From the NCBI GenBank assembly GCA_910574455.1, contig CAJSYZ010000004.1, forward strand, positions 2,232,001 through 2,296,000: DNA of 64,000 nt, written 5' to 3'. The notes under the pieces were generated by a model. The model made no database searches. It saw only the letters and a list, made by a program, of their open reading frames with translations, and was not told the origin of the DNA. Within the stretch, counting starts at the first letter, position 1; every line of letters starts with the position of its first letter. A program made the translations under genes and the position numbers. This DNA is from Trichaptum fuscoviolaceum (lineage: Eukaryota > Basidiomycota > Agaricomycetes > Hymenochaetales > Trichaptaceae). Below, in pieces: positions 1 to 9,275 of this stretch.

Positions 1-1
1 T

Positions 2-250
2 CTCACTCCCCACAAGGAAACGGACGAACATGGACCATCTTACACACGACCGCCACCCGAACTTATCGAAGGAGAAGAAGAATATGAAGTTGAAGCGATA
101 CTCAATCACCGAGGACCTCCGAAGAAGCGTGAATATCTTGTCAAATGGCTAGGATACCCGACATCACAGAACCAATGGATACCCGAACACTCACTGGAGA
201 ATACACAGGAACTTCTGTCCGAATACAAGAAGGCACACAGGATCAAATGA
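2..250 (+). CDS. pol C-terminus with chromodomain (gypsy D), partial
   Basis: C-terminal end of a gypsy integrase. The frame opens before the window and ends at TGA 248-250. The visible part has an acidic linker followed by a chromodomain (about residues 30-80), with the family pattern of a Y-x-V-E start, the strand containing EYLVKWLGY, and a W-x-P-E segment. Chromodomains on integrases of this group direct insertion to modified chromatin. The stop overlaps the start of the next ORF in the arrangement ATGA (247-250), a layout that allows termination-reinitiation. Very similar domains occur in elements A (about 22800-22970) and B (about 36060-36210). Confidence 0.9.
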   Translation, partial: LTPHKETDEHGPSYTRPPPELIEGEEEYEVEAILNHRGPPKKREYLVKWLGYPTSQNQWIPEHSLENTQELLSEYKKAHRIK

Positions 251-699
251 CCGAACTTGCATTTGATTTCATTCCGCATCCGGAACAAACTAAGGACGCC
301 ACTCAAAGAAACCTCCGAATCAGACAACAACCCGTTATTCTTCCGATTCATCAAATTCTCAAGAAGTATATCAGCCTCAACCAGACACCAACGCTTAGCA
401 AGATGATCAAGCCAGCAGACCTCGCTAACTTCTGTGCATACATCCTCTCACTTGATATCCGACCGGAAATCAAGGATCTTGCACAAAAATTACTTTACGA
501 GTCTTTCCGACGCATTGACCAAGGTCTAGGACCCTATCGGACCTTTTCTCAACGATTTGTATTCACCTCATCCAATCGAAGAGACACCCCGGAGATTACA
601 GTCAGATATGGGCCGAACAATCAGTTCATTATCACGTCAACACCGCACTATCAACCGCCGCCGCCCTACTCCGATGCCATCTCCACAACCCCTTCGTGA
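247..699 (+). CDS. accessory ORF a of gypsy D (150 aa, unknown)
   Basis: Open frame starting at ATG 247, which overlaps the pol stop by one base (ATGA). An upstream in-frame ATG at 145 lies inside the chromodomain coding sequence in another frame and is less likely. The product is about 150 residues, with a predicted helical middle rich in Leu, Lys and Ile and a Pro/Tyr-rich tail ending near PPPPYS. I see no membrane segment, signal peptide or known domain. It resembles no envelope protein. Its end overlaps ORF b by 26 bases. Element B has no obvious equivalent of a or b. The function is unknown; the packed start-stop arrangement is the main argument that it is translated. Confidence 0.6.
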   Translation: MTELAFDFIPHPEQTKDATQRNLRIRQQPVILPIHQILKKYISLNQTPTLSKMIKPADLANFCAYILSLDIRPEIKDLAQKLLYESFRRIDQGLGPYRTFSQRFVFTSSNRRDTPEITVRYGPNNQFIITSTPHYQPPPPYSDAISTTPS

Positions 700-1231
700 C
701 GACCCTCCACCCACGGAGATAAGCAAAGAACAAATCCTTAATGACCTTCGCACACTAGCAGCAGAAACTCCGACCAACCGTCAACCCACACTCATTTTCC
801 ACCTATTCAATTTCATCCATCAACAAGAAGAACCCAACACTCCACCGCTCAATCACCTCATCGATTTCATTGATACTCTTCTCACCCATGCGACTCCACT
901 GCACCAGGCACACCTTTCGATAGGACTCTACATACTAATTCAAATGGTCAAGACAAATGACCTTGAAGGATCAGTACAACTTCCGAATGGATTCCGATTC
1001 ATTCACCGGCAACCGGCATCCGTTCAGACCTCCGAAACTTCTACTTCCAGAGATTCCACATCCCCTCCGCCCTTGGAACCTTTCTCTCCCGCATATAGTC
1101 CCACTACCTCCACGGAATCACTCACCAGTCACACTACCGACGACCCGGACTCAGACAAAGAGAACATCCCCACTCGACATGCCATTCAACTTCGACACCC
1201 CTATTCCGACGTTCGAAGCGCCCCCTTTTGA
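674..1231 (+). CDS. accessory ORF b of gypsy D (185 aa, unknown)
   Basis: The first useful start is ATG 674, placed 26 bases before the stop of ORF a; an earlier in-frame start at 557 would lie deep inside ORF a. The product has a Leu/Ile/His-rich helical core (residues about 20-120) and a long Ser/Thr/Pro tail ending in acidic residues. No known domain or transmembrane helix is seen. It overlaps ORF c by 53 bases in a different frame. It may act with a, c and d as a group of small element-specific proteins; this is inference from position only. Confidence 0.55.
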   Translation: MPSPQPLRDDPPPTEISKEQILNDLRTLAAETPTNRQPTLIFHLFNFIHQQEEPNTPPLNHLIDFIDTLLTHATPLHQAHLSIGLYILIQMVKTNDLEGSVQLPNGFRFIHRQPASVQTSETSTSRDSTSPPPLEPFSPAYSPTTSTESLTSHTTDDPDSDKENIPTRHAIQLRHPYSDVRSAPF

Positions 1232-1730
1232 CGCTGAAGAAAACCTCGCAGCCACTGACCCTGGACCTCTACTACCAGCTGAGGATATTGATCCCCTCTG
1301 GGTAACAGGCTGGGGCAATCATGCAAACGATTGGCAAAACGGAGCATGGCACCCGCAACTGACACCCGCACACCCGGAAAACGACTACCCTTCCCCTCCG
1401 CCCTCTCCCACTCTACCCCCTCTCAGTCCCTTCGACCTCGTCCGGCACTATATCTTTGACCCCTCCCACTCCGACTATATCAACATCCGCCGACTCAAGA
1501 CTCTCAATCCCCATCCCCAACTCACCACCCTCGTCCTCCGTCGCACATTCTTCACTCCGGAGTACGCCACCCCGATTCTACAAGCCCTACACATCCTCCT
1601 CGACCTCCCCTACGTCCCCTGGATAGGCCGACGCGTTCGACACGCAGGAACACCGCATCGACACTTCGTAGCTTACGACGAAGACCCCATCTGTGTCTGC
1701 AGTTGTTGCAGGTATTGCCCCGTTCACTAA
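1179..1730 (+). CDS. accessory ORF c of gypsy D, CxCxCC tail (183 aa)
   Basis: Start chosen at ATG 1179, inside the end of ORF b. The N-terminal half is acidic and proline-rich, followed by a helical region, a basic RRVRH stretch and a terminal cysteine cluster DPxCxCSCCxYCP with a final His. The same end occurs in the 162-residue ORF of element B (36223-36711), together with a shared TFF-x-x-(E/D)-YA segment and an RH pair at similar spacing. Two diverged elements thus keep the same residues, which points to a real protein that may bind metal. The family is not recognised. Stop TAA 1728-1730 is followed two bases later by the ATG of ORF d. Confidence 0.75.
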   Translation: MPFNFDTPIPTFEAPPFDAEENLAATDPGPLLPAEDIDPLWVTGWGNHANDWQNGAWHPQLTPAHPENDYPSPPPSPTLPPLSPFDLVRHYIFDPSHSDYINIRRLKTLNPHPQLTTLVLRRTFFTPEYATPILQALHILLDLPYVPWIGRRVRHAGTPHRHFVAYDEDPICVCSCCRYCPVH

Positions 1731-1732
1731 CA

Positions 1733-2641
1733 ATGCCAGCTATCCGCAACACTCGTCAAGGACTTCCGAACCGCGTCTTTCGAACCCCTCATCCTCGAAA
1801 TGTCAAACCAACGCGACAGCGATTCATTGACGGCACCCTTCCTCCTCCCGATCTCGAGCAACTTCTACCCGGCATCACCTTCCAACAGACACTACAGACA
1901 CGACGACAATGTGCAGCTACACTTCTGCATAATGGCAAACTTCGCGACCTCACTCAGAATGTCACTGTCAGCCCCCTTCCCCATATTGTCTACACCACTC
2001 AGCAAATGTATGACATTTTGGAGACGATGCTGGATCTGTTTGAGAGCAGTCGACGATCGCAACAGAAGGTTGACACCTTCGAACATCAGGAACTAGTACG
2101 TCGTTTGAATCAGGTTCTTATTACTCAACTCGAGAACCAGTTCAACGAATTCGAATTTCAATCGCTCCTCTCTTCGGAGATCGTTAACGGAAAGGTCAAC
2201 GTCCCCATCGACCCGGAACCACAACCCATGGCCGATCCCTCCCCTCTCGAGCTCACTCCGCAGGCTGCGCCCGACGCATATCACGAGCAGCTACATGTCC
2301 CGATCTTCGACCTAGATCGACTCCATAACTTCGAAACCGCTCCGCCGCCGCCTAGCCCTCATCAACAGCTCTATCTCCCTACAGAGGAAGAACTTGAGAC
2401 GATCAACCAGGAACTTCAGGACCTCGCCATTCCTGAATTACCCCTCATGGCTCCGCCCGACATAACGATACAGCCGCCTTCGCCGCCATACATTGTCAAC
2501 ACTCCTCGACCGGAAGACTTCACTTCGCCACCATCATACGCCCCCATCGACTGGACCGACCCCTATTTCCTTTTAATGTATCGACTCTTCCTTAATAACT
2601 TTGATTTCTCTCAGACAGTCACCAATGTACCCAGCGCTTGA
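1733..2641 (+). CDS. accessory ORF d of gypsy D (302 aa, proline-rich)
   Basis: ATG 1733 lies two bases after the stop of ORF c (TAACAATG). The product is about 302 residues: a basic N-terminus with several Arg/Pro, a helical block with many Gln, Leu and Glu (residues about 50-160), then a long acidic and proline-rich tail with repeated PPSP and PPPP runs. Element B has an ORF in the same place (36715-37707) with the same overall layout, but the B protein ends in a Cys/His cluster that D lacks. No enzyme motif is seen. Two small hairpins follow the stop (2648-2671 and 2707-2730). Confidence 0.7.
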   Translation: MPAIRNTRQGLPNRVFRTPHPRNVKPTRQRFIDGTLPPPDLEQLLPGITFQQTLQTRRQCAATLLHNGKLRDLTQNVTVSPLPHIVYTTQQMYDILETMLDLFESSRRSQQKVDTFEHQELVRRLNQVLITQLENQFNEFEFQSLLSSEIVNGKVNVPIDPEPQPMADPSPLELTPQAAPDAYHEQLHVPIFDLDRLHNFETAPPPPSPHQQLYLPTEEELETINQELQDLAIPELPLMAPPDITIQPPSPPYIVNTPRPEDFTSPPSYAPIDWTDPYFLLMYRLFLNNFDFSQTVTNVPSA

Positions 2642-2647
2642 ACCCCT

Positions 2648-2730
2648 TATTGGTCTTAACTTGACCCTATAGCGACTGATATTTATCTTTCTCTTACGCT
2701 TTTACTTATTGATCTTAACTTGATCCTATA
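2648..2730 (+). promoter_or_regulatory. pair of conserved small RNA hairpins, gypsy D
   Basis: Two copies of one pattern lie at 2648-2671 and 2707-2730: TATT, a four-base stem, a TTAACTT loop, the stem complement, C, TATA, then GCG. The stem is ggtc/gacc in the first copy and gatc/gatc in the second. Element B carries two more copies (37619-37641 and 37664-37687) with other paired stems. The loop and flanks stay constant while the stem changes in a paired way, which suggests selection on RNA structure. Role unknown; packaging, localisation or 3' processing are possible. Confidence 0.6.
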
Positions 2731-2807
2731 GCGTTGTACCTTTCTTTGAAATTCTCGCATTCGCATTCTTATGCTACTACGGAATTTCAATCTTAGTGAC
2801 AGGGTAT

Positions 2808-3356
2808 TGTTACGCATCAAGCTGCTTACCCTTGTTTACACATTGTTTATATTCCCCCTCATCTTTCTTTCTCACCCTTTCTACCTGCATGTGCGTACAC
2901 ACATTGCATCATTCTTTCATCATTGACTCCACACTCCGATGGCTCCACTCGCTCCACCTTCACTCCGAGAGCCCCAGGACCTTCCACTCCGATAATACAT
3001 CATTCTACTCCACTCTACTCCACCTATGCTCCGATCCGACATCATCCTCCATTAATTAGAGCCACTATGACGGACTCACTCCACTTCTGACCCGCGATGA
3101 TGTAGTTTCATTCCTTGCTCCACTCTATTGTTCTCTGTAGTATATAAGGCCATGTACATAGCGCCCCAGGATGACACTTAAGTCAATCCTCCTATAGTCT
3201 TTTACAATCACGTACCAAAGACTCTGTTCACCCACGACTTCCGGTATAGAGACCCTCACAAAGCGGACCCTCTATACTGTACTTGCTACTTCACCCAACA
3301 ACGCTTTGGTCACTTATCATTTCCGTGATAAGTCCATCGAAGCCGTGAACGTAACA
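2808..3356 (+). repeat. 3' LTR of gypsy D (549 bp)
   Basis: Begins TGTTACG and ends CGTAACA, an imperfect inverted terminal repeat typical of LTRs. It is preceded by a short purine-rich stretch (gtgacagggtat). A TATA-like box (tatataag) sits at about 3139. The termini match those of the LTRs of element B, but the body differs and the length is 549 instead of 467 bp. Confidence 0.85.
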
Positions 3357-5279
3357 GTTGCTGATGCTGTTCAGTATCAGGATATATGCCCGACTGAACA
3401 GGTTGGCTTACCGCTGGAGCAGTGTTCGTTGGAGATGGGATGGTCTGACCATCACTAGATGAAGGAGCGACTTCGTGCTTGTGAGGTGGAAGTGGCACAG
3501 CGTCAAGTCACTCTTCCTTCATTGTGTATGCTGCCAGGTGAGTGAGGAGAAGAGGAGCGAGGGATAGAGAAGAGACGGACGGTGAAGTTGTGTTCAGCTT
3601 AACGTTGATTGTATGCACTTATTTGTGCAATGTTCGAAATTTGGATTAGGGCTGGTCAGTCAAGACTTAGAAGAAATTTGAAGAGCTGAAGAAGACGTAC
3701 AAAACAGGCAGGCATATGTTGTATATGGGCCCATACAACTTCCTGCTGGGCCTAGCTGTGTGCCTTGTAGAATCCAGCTGGAGGTTGCATGGATCTACGT
3801 GGGAGGCCCTCCCGGATGGGAAACAGGTGGCTACACAGCAAGGACAAATGGCAGGTGGAAGGCACCCGGGACACGGTCACTGGCCAGGCCCAGGGAGCCA
3901 GCTGGATTCCAGCCTGGTGATGGCCTCTTCCCAGAACGGGATTCAAATAGGTTCAGGCTCTTTCCAGCTTGGGTCTGGGACCAGCTGGAAGGACCAGCTG
4001 GATTCCGGCTGACAGCTAAATTGTGTAAATACGAATATTTAAATCCCTCAAAAATCAAATATATTTATTCATTTATTGCTGTTTTTTTGGGGCCTGAAGC
4101 TTGTATCGACAATGAATGACATATGATATAGTGAAATGCATTTGATTGCAGCAGGATTCATAGGTAGATACATAAGACTAAAGTATTTAAAATAAAGTTG
4201 AATTTAAGAAAAGAAAAGTACACAAATTCCTTCCGGTATTCATGCCAAATGTCATCATGCACAACTGCTGTTGTTGAAAGCAAACTACTCACCACCAGAT
4301 AACGAAGTTGCAATGGTGCCCATAATCCAGGTGGTATCTGCCGTCTGAGACAATGTACGGTCAGACAAACTACTCATTTGACACTACCAGGACACAAAGA
4401 CTTGCCATATGGGTTCTCTATCCATTCTGCGCCTTCCCCAATCCGCCAAAAAGTCCACTGAACCCACTGCGCGCCGCACTATCCACGACGCTGATGATCC
4501 CATCCACCCATCGAGCCTAGTGAACCCTTTGTTCGGGCTTGGGAGGGATTGCGGAGATGACCAACACGGACGACCCTAGGGAGAGGAGTAGATACGCTCG
4601 AGAGGCAAGTGACTCACTCACAAACAAATGTATCGTGTAGTCAGCCACAAAGGGGTAGGGCGAAGTCGGAGTGCTGTACGCAAAAGGTGACACGAGCGCG
4701 TCAGGGATCGAGCTGGGTCGAGCGCCCGTTCAACCATCAACCCATTGATGTAAACAATGGTGGCGGGTCAGTGGACGTCGGTCTCGGTACGTACAGCAAC
4801 ACCTGACATAAACCATAGCACGACCAATATTCCGTGTGTCCGTGCACAGGCACAAGTGTTACAAAGACACCCTGCGTCGCTGTCCAGCGCGGGGTTTCGA
4901 AGAGTTTCTGCTAAAAGATACAAAAGATCAGACAAAGATGAACTTGTGCATACCTAATTTTGAGTGCAATTGAACGTACCTCTCCACCTTGTCTTTTGCT
5001 GGACTGTCTTGGCCTTTGTCTTGCTAATTTTGGATTTGAACAAATCTGAATGGGCTTGGAGAGGGCGAGGAGGATGACGGCGAGGCTGTGATGATGGAAG
5101 TTGACTGACAACGTGTATAGTTTGCGCGGCAGACGATGGTAGGTGTTGTGGTTCAGGGCAGGCTGAAGGGGACTTAGCATTTTCTCATTTTCTGGAGCTG
5201 AACGCGTCCGAAGGTGTCAGAGAGGTGGCTTAGCCTGGATTTCAGCCTTGCATGGACAAGGAATCCAGCGACTGCACCC
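3357..5279. other. intergenic stretch without a supported gene
   Basis: Only short open frames occur here. 3700-4020 is rich in ccagctgg-type words (for example gccagctggattcc), similar in style to the 72 bp tandem repeat at 5816-6100, and may be an old related array. From 4020 the sequence is AT-rich. 4400-4800 has short open frames with many charged residues but no recognisable domain; it could hold decayed exons. Confidence 0.5.
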
Positions 5280-5288
5280 AGGGTGCGT

Positions 5289-5806
5289 CAGTCTCCTACC
5301 CAAACCCTCCCACGGTTCGGAAGAGGCCGAGGCCTCAGGGTCCAGGTAAAGTTGAGGGGGACCCATTTCCTCCCGTAGGGAGGGTCTGGCTTATAACATT
5401 TTAGCCGAGGCCCGACCATCATCAGGGTCCACCTCCCGCCCATTGTCTTCGTGGGAACATCGGCTTTTGGGAGCTTCGGTATGAACTCAAAGAACTTTGG
5501 TAAATGAGACTCAGTTGAATATTTTCTAGCACTATTTATACAGACTAGAAATGAATATATATATCATGTAACTGCTGCCAAAGTCCGTAAAATTCAACAA
5601 AATGAATATTTTGTCAAAAAGCTGTCCAAGCGCACTGTTCCCACGAAAACAATGGGCGGGAGGTGGACCCTGACGATGGTCGGGCCTCGGCTAAAATGTT
5701 ATAAGCCAGACCCTCCCTACGGGAGGAAATGGGTCCCCCTCAACTTTACCTGGACCCTGAGGCCTCGGCCTCTTCCGAACCGTGGGAGGGTTTGGGTAGG
5801 AGACTG
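5289..5806. mobile_element. 518 bp inverted-repeat MITE, MULE-like
   Basis: The two ends are inverted copies of each other: 5289-5459 and 5637-5806 match over about 170 bases with only two mismatches seen by eye. The ends start with cagtctcc. Both sides carry the same 9 bp, agggtgcgt (5280-5288 and 5807-5815), an excellent target-site duplication. Duplications of 9 bp are typical of Mutator-like elements. The central 175 bp is AT-rich with no coding potential, so this is a non-autonomous element. The near identity of the arms indicates a young insertion. A diverged relic of the same terminal sequence is seen near 63250. Confidence 0.9.
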
Positions 5807-5815
5807 AGGGTGCGT

Positions 5816-6100
5816 ATGCGCTGGGTCATGCCAGGGAACCGGCCGGTTCTCAGTATAGATTCCGGCGAGCAAACCCAGAGTAGAAAGATGCTGGCCCATG
5901 TGCTGGGATCCAGCCGATGATCAATATGGGGTCCGGCACTGGCTCCCCGGGTGTATATATGCTAGACCACAAGCTGGGAGCCAGCCGGACCTCAGGATAG
6001 TTTCCAGCTCTTATACTCCAGTGTGGAAATATGCTGGTTCCGCACTGGGATCCAGCCGAATATCCGTTCTTTTTCTACACCGGACTTGTCCGGCTAGAAG
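5816..6100 (+). repeat. imperfect tandem repeat, about 72 bp unit
   Basis: Units start at 5816, 5888, 5959 and 6031, each beginning atgc and containing a word like gctgggatccagcc. Lengths are 72, 71 and 72 bases, with the fourth decaying. The units are diverged from one another. The MITE at 5289-5806 inserted exactly at the left edge of the first recognised unit; the array seems to continue to its left (ggaatccagc at about 5260). Confidence 0.65.
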
Positions 6101-6609
6101 CTACATTTTTCATGTCTTTGCTGTGTACTGGCCGGTTTCTATAACTGAAGGAGACTTCACATATGGAAACTGGCTTACACACTTATAGATTCCATGTAGA
6201 CGCTGTCCTTGCTGTGTAGACTCAGAACAGAATCTAGCGCGGAGGAATAATTTGATTAGTACATGACTTGATTCGGAATTGGTACAAGCCCGGATTTGTG
6301 CATCTTCTCGTCTGCAATTAAATTCCTTTCAAATAATCACAACGATGGAATAAATTCCTGGATTAAGCGAGTCTGTCTCGTGAAGTTGTTGCTCGCTCAC
6401 AGAGGGGATTGGGATCGAGCCGGATATAAGTAAAGTCCTATGGAAGCTGAGAAGCGAACCGCCGCTGAAGCTATTGCTGGGAGGCGAATGAGCGTCAGAA
6501 GGAAAATGGAGAGAGCGGACATCAATACCGTACATTCATCGTGAAAAAGTTATAAAAACGAAATGAAGTGTGATCAATCAGACCCCCCCTTCCCACTGGG
6601 GAGGAGATT

Positions 6610-7743
6610 TCATCCGCTAACGATGTGAGATGCGATAGCGCTCGCAACATCCTGAACAAACGCAGTCCAGAACGAGGGGAACGAGTCGTATGGATCATCG
6701 TCGCCCGTGGCGAATGTATCGTCCGTAACATACAAGAACGCAATGGACGGCGAACCCACGCCCATTAATGAGTTCACCAGGCTTGTAGGAGAGCTTGGCG
6801 GACTATCGTGGAGGAGAACTGCCTGCTGCTGGGCTGGGGACGTGTCCGAGTTGATTTGCAGCTGAGAAGGGCTGATGGGGAATTAGCTAAAGCATTGTTA
6901 ATGTTGAATCAGAAGAAACAAACCTAAAATCTGAGAAGAATGTCTCTGCAGTGACTATTATATCTGCAACTGTGAAGTAATCCGTATCCGGTGGAGTACC
7001 GGGGTTTAAAGCAATCTTACAGAAAAGAGATCAATTCTAATACACCACGAGGAAAATGCCAATTAAAAAAAATTACCGTTCCGTTTCCGCCATTAAAAGA
7101 GAAGGATTGCCTGGCAAGGGTCATATAGTCGGAGTACTTTTGCAAATCCGCAGCGGTTCCCGACACTTGGTCGAAGAAAATACCCTCTGGTTTGAAGTCA
7201 TTTGCCCAGCCCTCATACATGTCGATGTCTGCCTCCACATCCGCTTCGTCCCTCGCTCCGTTTACGCCGTTGGCTCCGGTCGGCACATACCCCAGTATTA
7301 GGCTATTGTCCCTCCGAAGAAGCGGGATGCAACTTTGATAGGACGGACTGGGCTGGCTGCCTTGTGCACCAGGGCCGCTCGCGGGGTTGACAACAATGGC
7401 GAACAGCATCTCTGGGAACGACGACATGCTGATAGATAGAAAAAACAAATCAGTATGGATCTAAAGCGATGAGCTTGACTGACGCACGCTGTGAAGAGAG
7501 GATCCCAAGCGGAACAAGACGATGGATCGCCGGGGAAGATGTAGAGCGGGATGAGGATCCCAGCCCCTCCCACAAATGTCCGAGCTGCGTCAGATACTAG
7601 CATGTAGAGGTTCGGAATCCGGATAGCTGTAAATATGGCTGGTCGCTGCCCGTTCTCTGTGATAGATCTTGAAATTCCTTTGCCTTTATACCGCAGAGAG
7701 CCATCACAACGATGAATAGCAACGGCATTCTGGACGATGACAT
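6610..7743 (-). CDS. spherulin-4-like secreted protein
   Basis: Five exons on the minus strand: start to 7692, 7626-7488, 7428-7077, 7015-6924 and 6871-6610, with introns of 65, 59, 61 and 52 bp, all GT-AG and in phase. The frame gives about 293-298 residues depending on ATG 7728 or 7743. The N-terminus has a hydrophobic signal peptide (MPLLFIVVMALC). Family marks follow: GILIPLYIFPGDPSSC, then FAIVVNPASGPG, LGYVPTGANG, the DIDMYEGW segment, GIFFDQV and later ALNPGTPPD. Spherulin-4 proteins were named for their induction during slime-mould encystment; in fungi they are probably secreted wall-associated or glycoside-hydrolase-like proteins. No break is seen, so this looks like an intact host gene. 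Confidence 0.88.
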
Positions 7744-8519
7744 CCTTTCTATGACGACACATCTAAGAGAATCGTGGGTAGCGTACATGAGACCTCGCGT
7801 CCGTATTCATGAATCTGATCAAGTCCAAATATAACTTGAATGTAGCTCATTGAGAATCGGCGAGTGACCTCTTGTTCAATCACTATGTACGGCTATAGCT
7901 TTTTGTTCCAATATCGTCGATGTATGCCGAAGAGAAACAAAGAGTGATGATGAGAAAATTCGTCCCCCGAGAAGCAATATTGACTTGCAAACCGAAAATA
8001 GCCGGCAAGTGATTCCTCGTTTGAAATTGAAAAGTCGTAGAAGCGGAAGTAGAGGGGTAAATGTGATCCCAGAGTGTTAGACACTGTCGACTACTTGGTG
8101 TGCCTGAAGCTGAAGTGCGTCTTCAACCAGAGTAAGGAGGATACGTCACGGTGAGGCATTTCGCATATTTTCCACTTCACTATGCGAGCAATAGACACCT
8201 ATCTGTGGCACCTGTAAGTCAGTCTATTCCATGTCAAGAGCTGAGTACTGGCTCACCCAAACTATACGCACGAATCGAAGCAACGCTCGTCATAGCCAGG
8301 AACAGATAAATAATAGAGGAAGCATGGCCACGAGGACGCCCTAAAGGACGTTATATGGTGTGATTAATGAAGAACACCCGACAGTCCGTTCACTATTAGA
8401 TCTGACATCAATCAAATGGGGCTGAGTTCAGCATGGTTGTTGTATTGGAGATAGGTACATACAGCACTGCTTAATGTCTTCCAGTGCTGCTGTGGATATA
8501 ATTGCGAGAGCTCTTTGGA
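7744..8519. other. intergenic, no gene seen
   Basis: Upstream region of the spherulin-4 gene. Only short unrelated open frames are present. No promoter element can be named with confidence. Confidence 0.5.
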
Positions 8520-8525
8520 TATAGA

Positions 8526-8612
8526 TCATTCGGCCTGACGAAAAGGCCGCCTACAAGTGCCGCCGCTGCCGCATGCAGCCGCCTACAAGTATCGCCGCTG
8601 CCGCATGCAAGA
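8526..8612 (+). repeat. transposon end with GCCGC-rich subterminal repeats
   Basis: The stretch tgacgaaaaggccgcctac followed by two copies of an acaagt(g/a)(c/t)cgccgctgccgcatgca unit closely matches the reverse complement of 57020-57085. The two sites are thus opposite ends of related elements. The rest of the left element (8620-9130) has short direct words such as gacgcgtcctg but no open frame, and its other end was not found. A hAT-type terminus is possible (ending cggctgtacgaaaagg in the other copy), but this is uncertain. Confidence 0.55.
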
Positions 8613-9275
8613 CTGCAGACACGGAACCAATGCATCAGGGAAACTTCCTTTTGCTTACGGCGACTGACGCGTCCTGACGCGTCCTGATTTGGCTGGCACC
8701 TGTCTGAAGGGTCACTACTTCGTCTGAAAATACACTGATTGCCTTATCTCACTAAAATAAGGAGTGTTTCAGGATGCAAGCCGTCTCTCAGTGCATCAGA
8801 ATGCAAGTCAGGATTTCAGTGCTCAAGTGTAATACATCAGAGATTGCTAACGGCGGCTGGCGCGTCCTGGAGCTTCCTTTAAATGGGTTGAAGCGTTGTC
8901 ATGCCTGCCTGAAGTGTTGCCTGGCTGCCTGATGGCCTTAAAACGGCGTTTCAGGACAAAATCAGTGCGTAAGGAGGGAAGCTGTACATCAGGTGGCAAG
9001 TCAGACTCAAGTGAGATTTACTACTACTACCACTACTGTACTCAAGTGAACTTGAACCTCTGTTTTGAGATTTCAAGCTACCTTCATCTTCATGACATCT
9101 TGAAAGCGACAGCAAACACCATTGACAACCTCAGTCTACAATGATCATTCAACGAGAAGCAATTCAATAATAGATACAATCACAATGCTCCTGGCAACTT
9201 TTGAAGACAAGAGCATGCACTCAACAATTTACTCAACAAGATAACACCGTTAGCACTATTCAAACGGGCCTCAGC

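Larger units (their letters stand above)
1..3356 (+). mobile_element. Ty3/gypsy chromovirus, 3' part (element D)
   Basis: The window opens inside the pol gene of a gypsy-type LTR retrotransposon. The last 80-odd codons of pol (chromodomain) are followed by four closely packed small ORFs, a short 3' untranslated part with two copies of a small hairpin, a purine-rich tract and the 3' LTR. The 5' half lies outside the window, so the target duplication cannot be checked. The order chromodomain, cysteine-rich ORF, proline-rich ORF, LTR matches element B at 23699-38207, so D and B are taken as one lineage. All ORFs seen here are open, which suggests a fairly young copy. Confidence 0.9.

Noticed and set aside
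145..246. Earlier start for ORF a of gypsy D
   Set aside because: This part is the chromodomain coding sequence in another frame; the ATGA overlap at 247 is the natural start.
247..2641. Reading the extra ORFs of gypsy D as envelope genes
   Set aside because: No signal peptide, transmembrane helix or cleavage site is visible in any of the four products.
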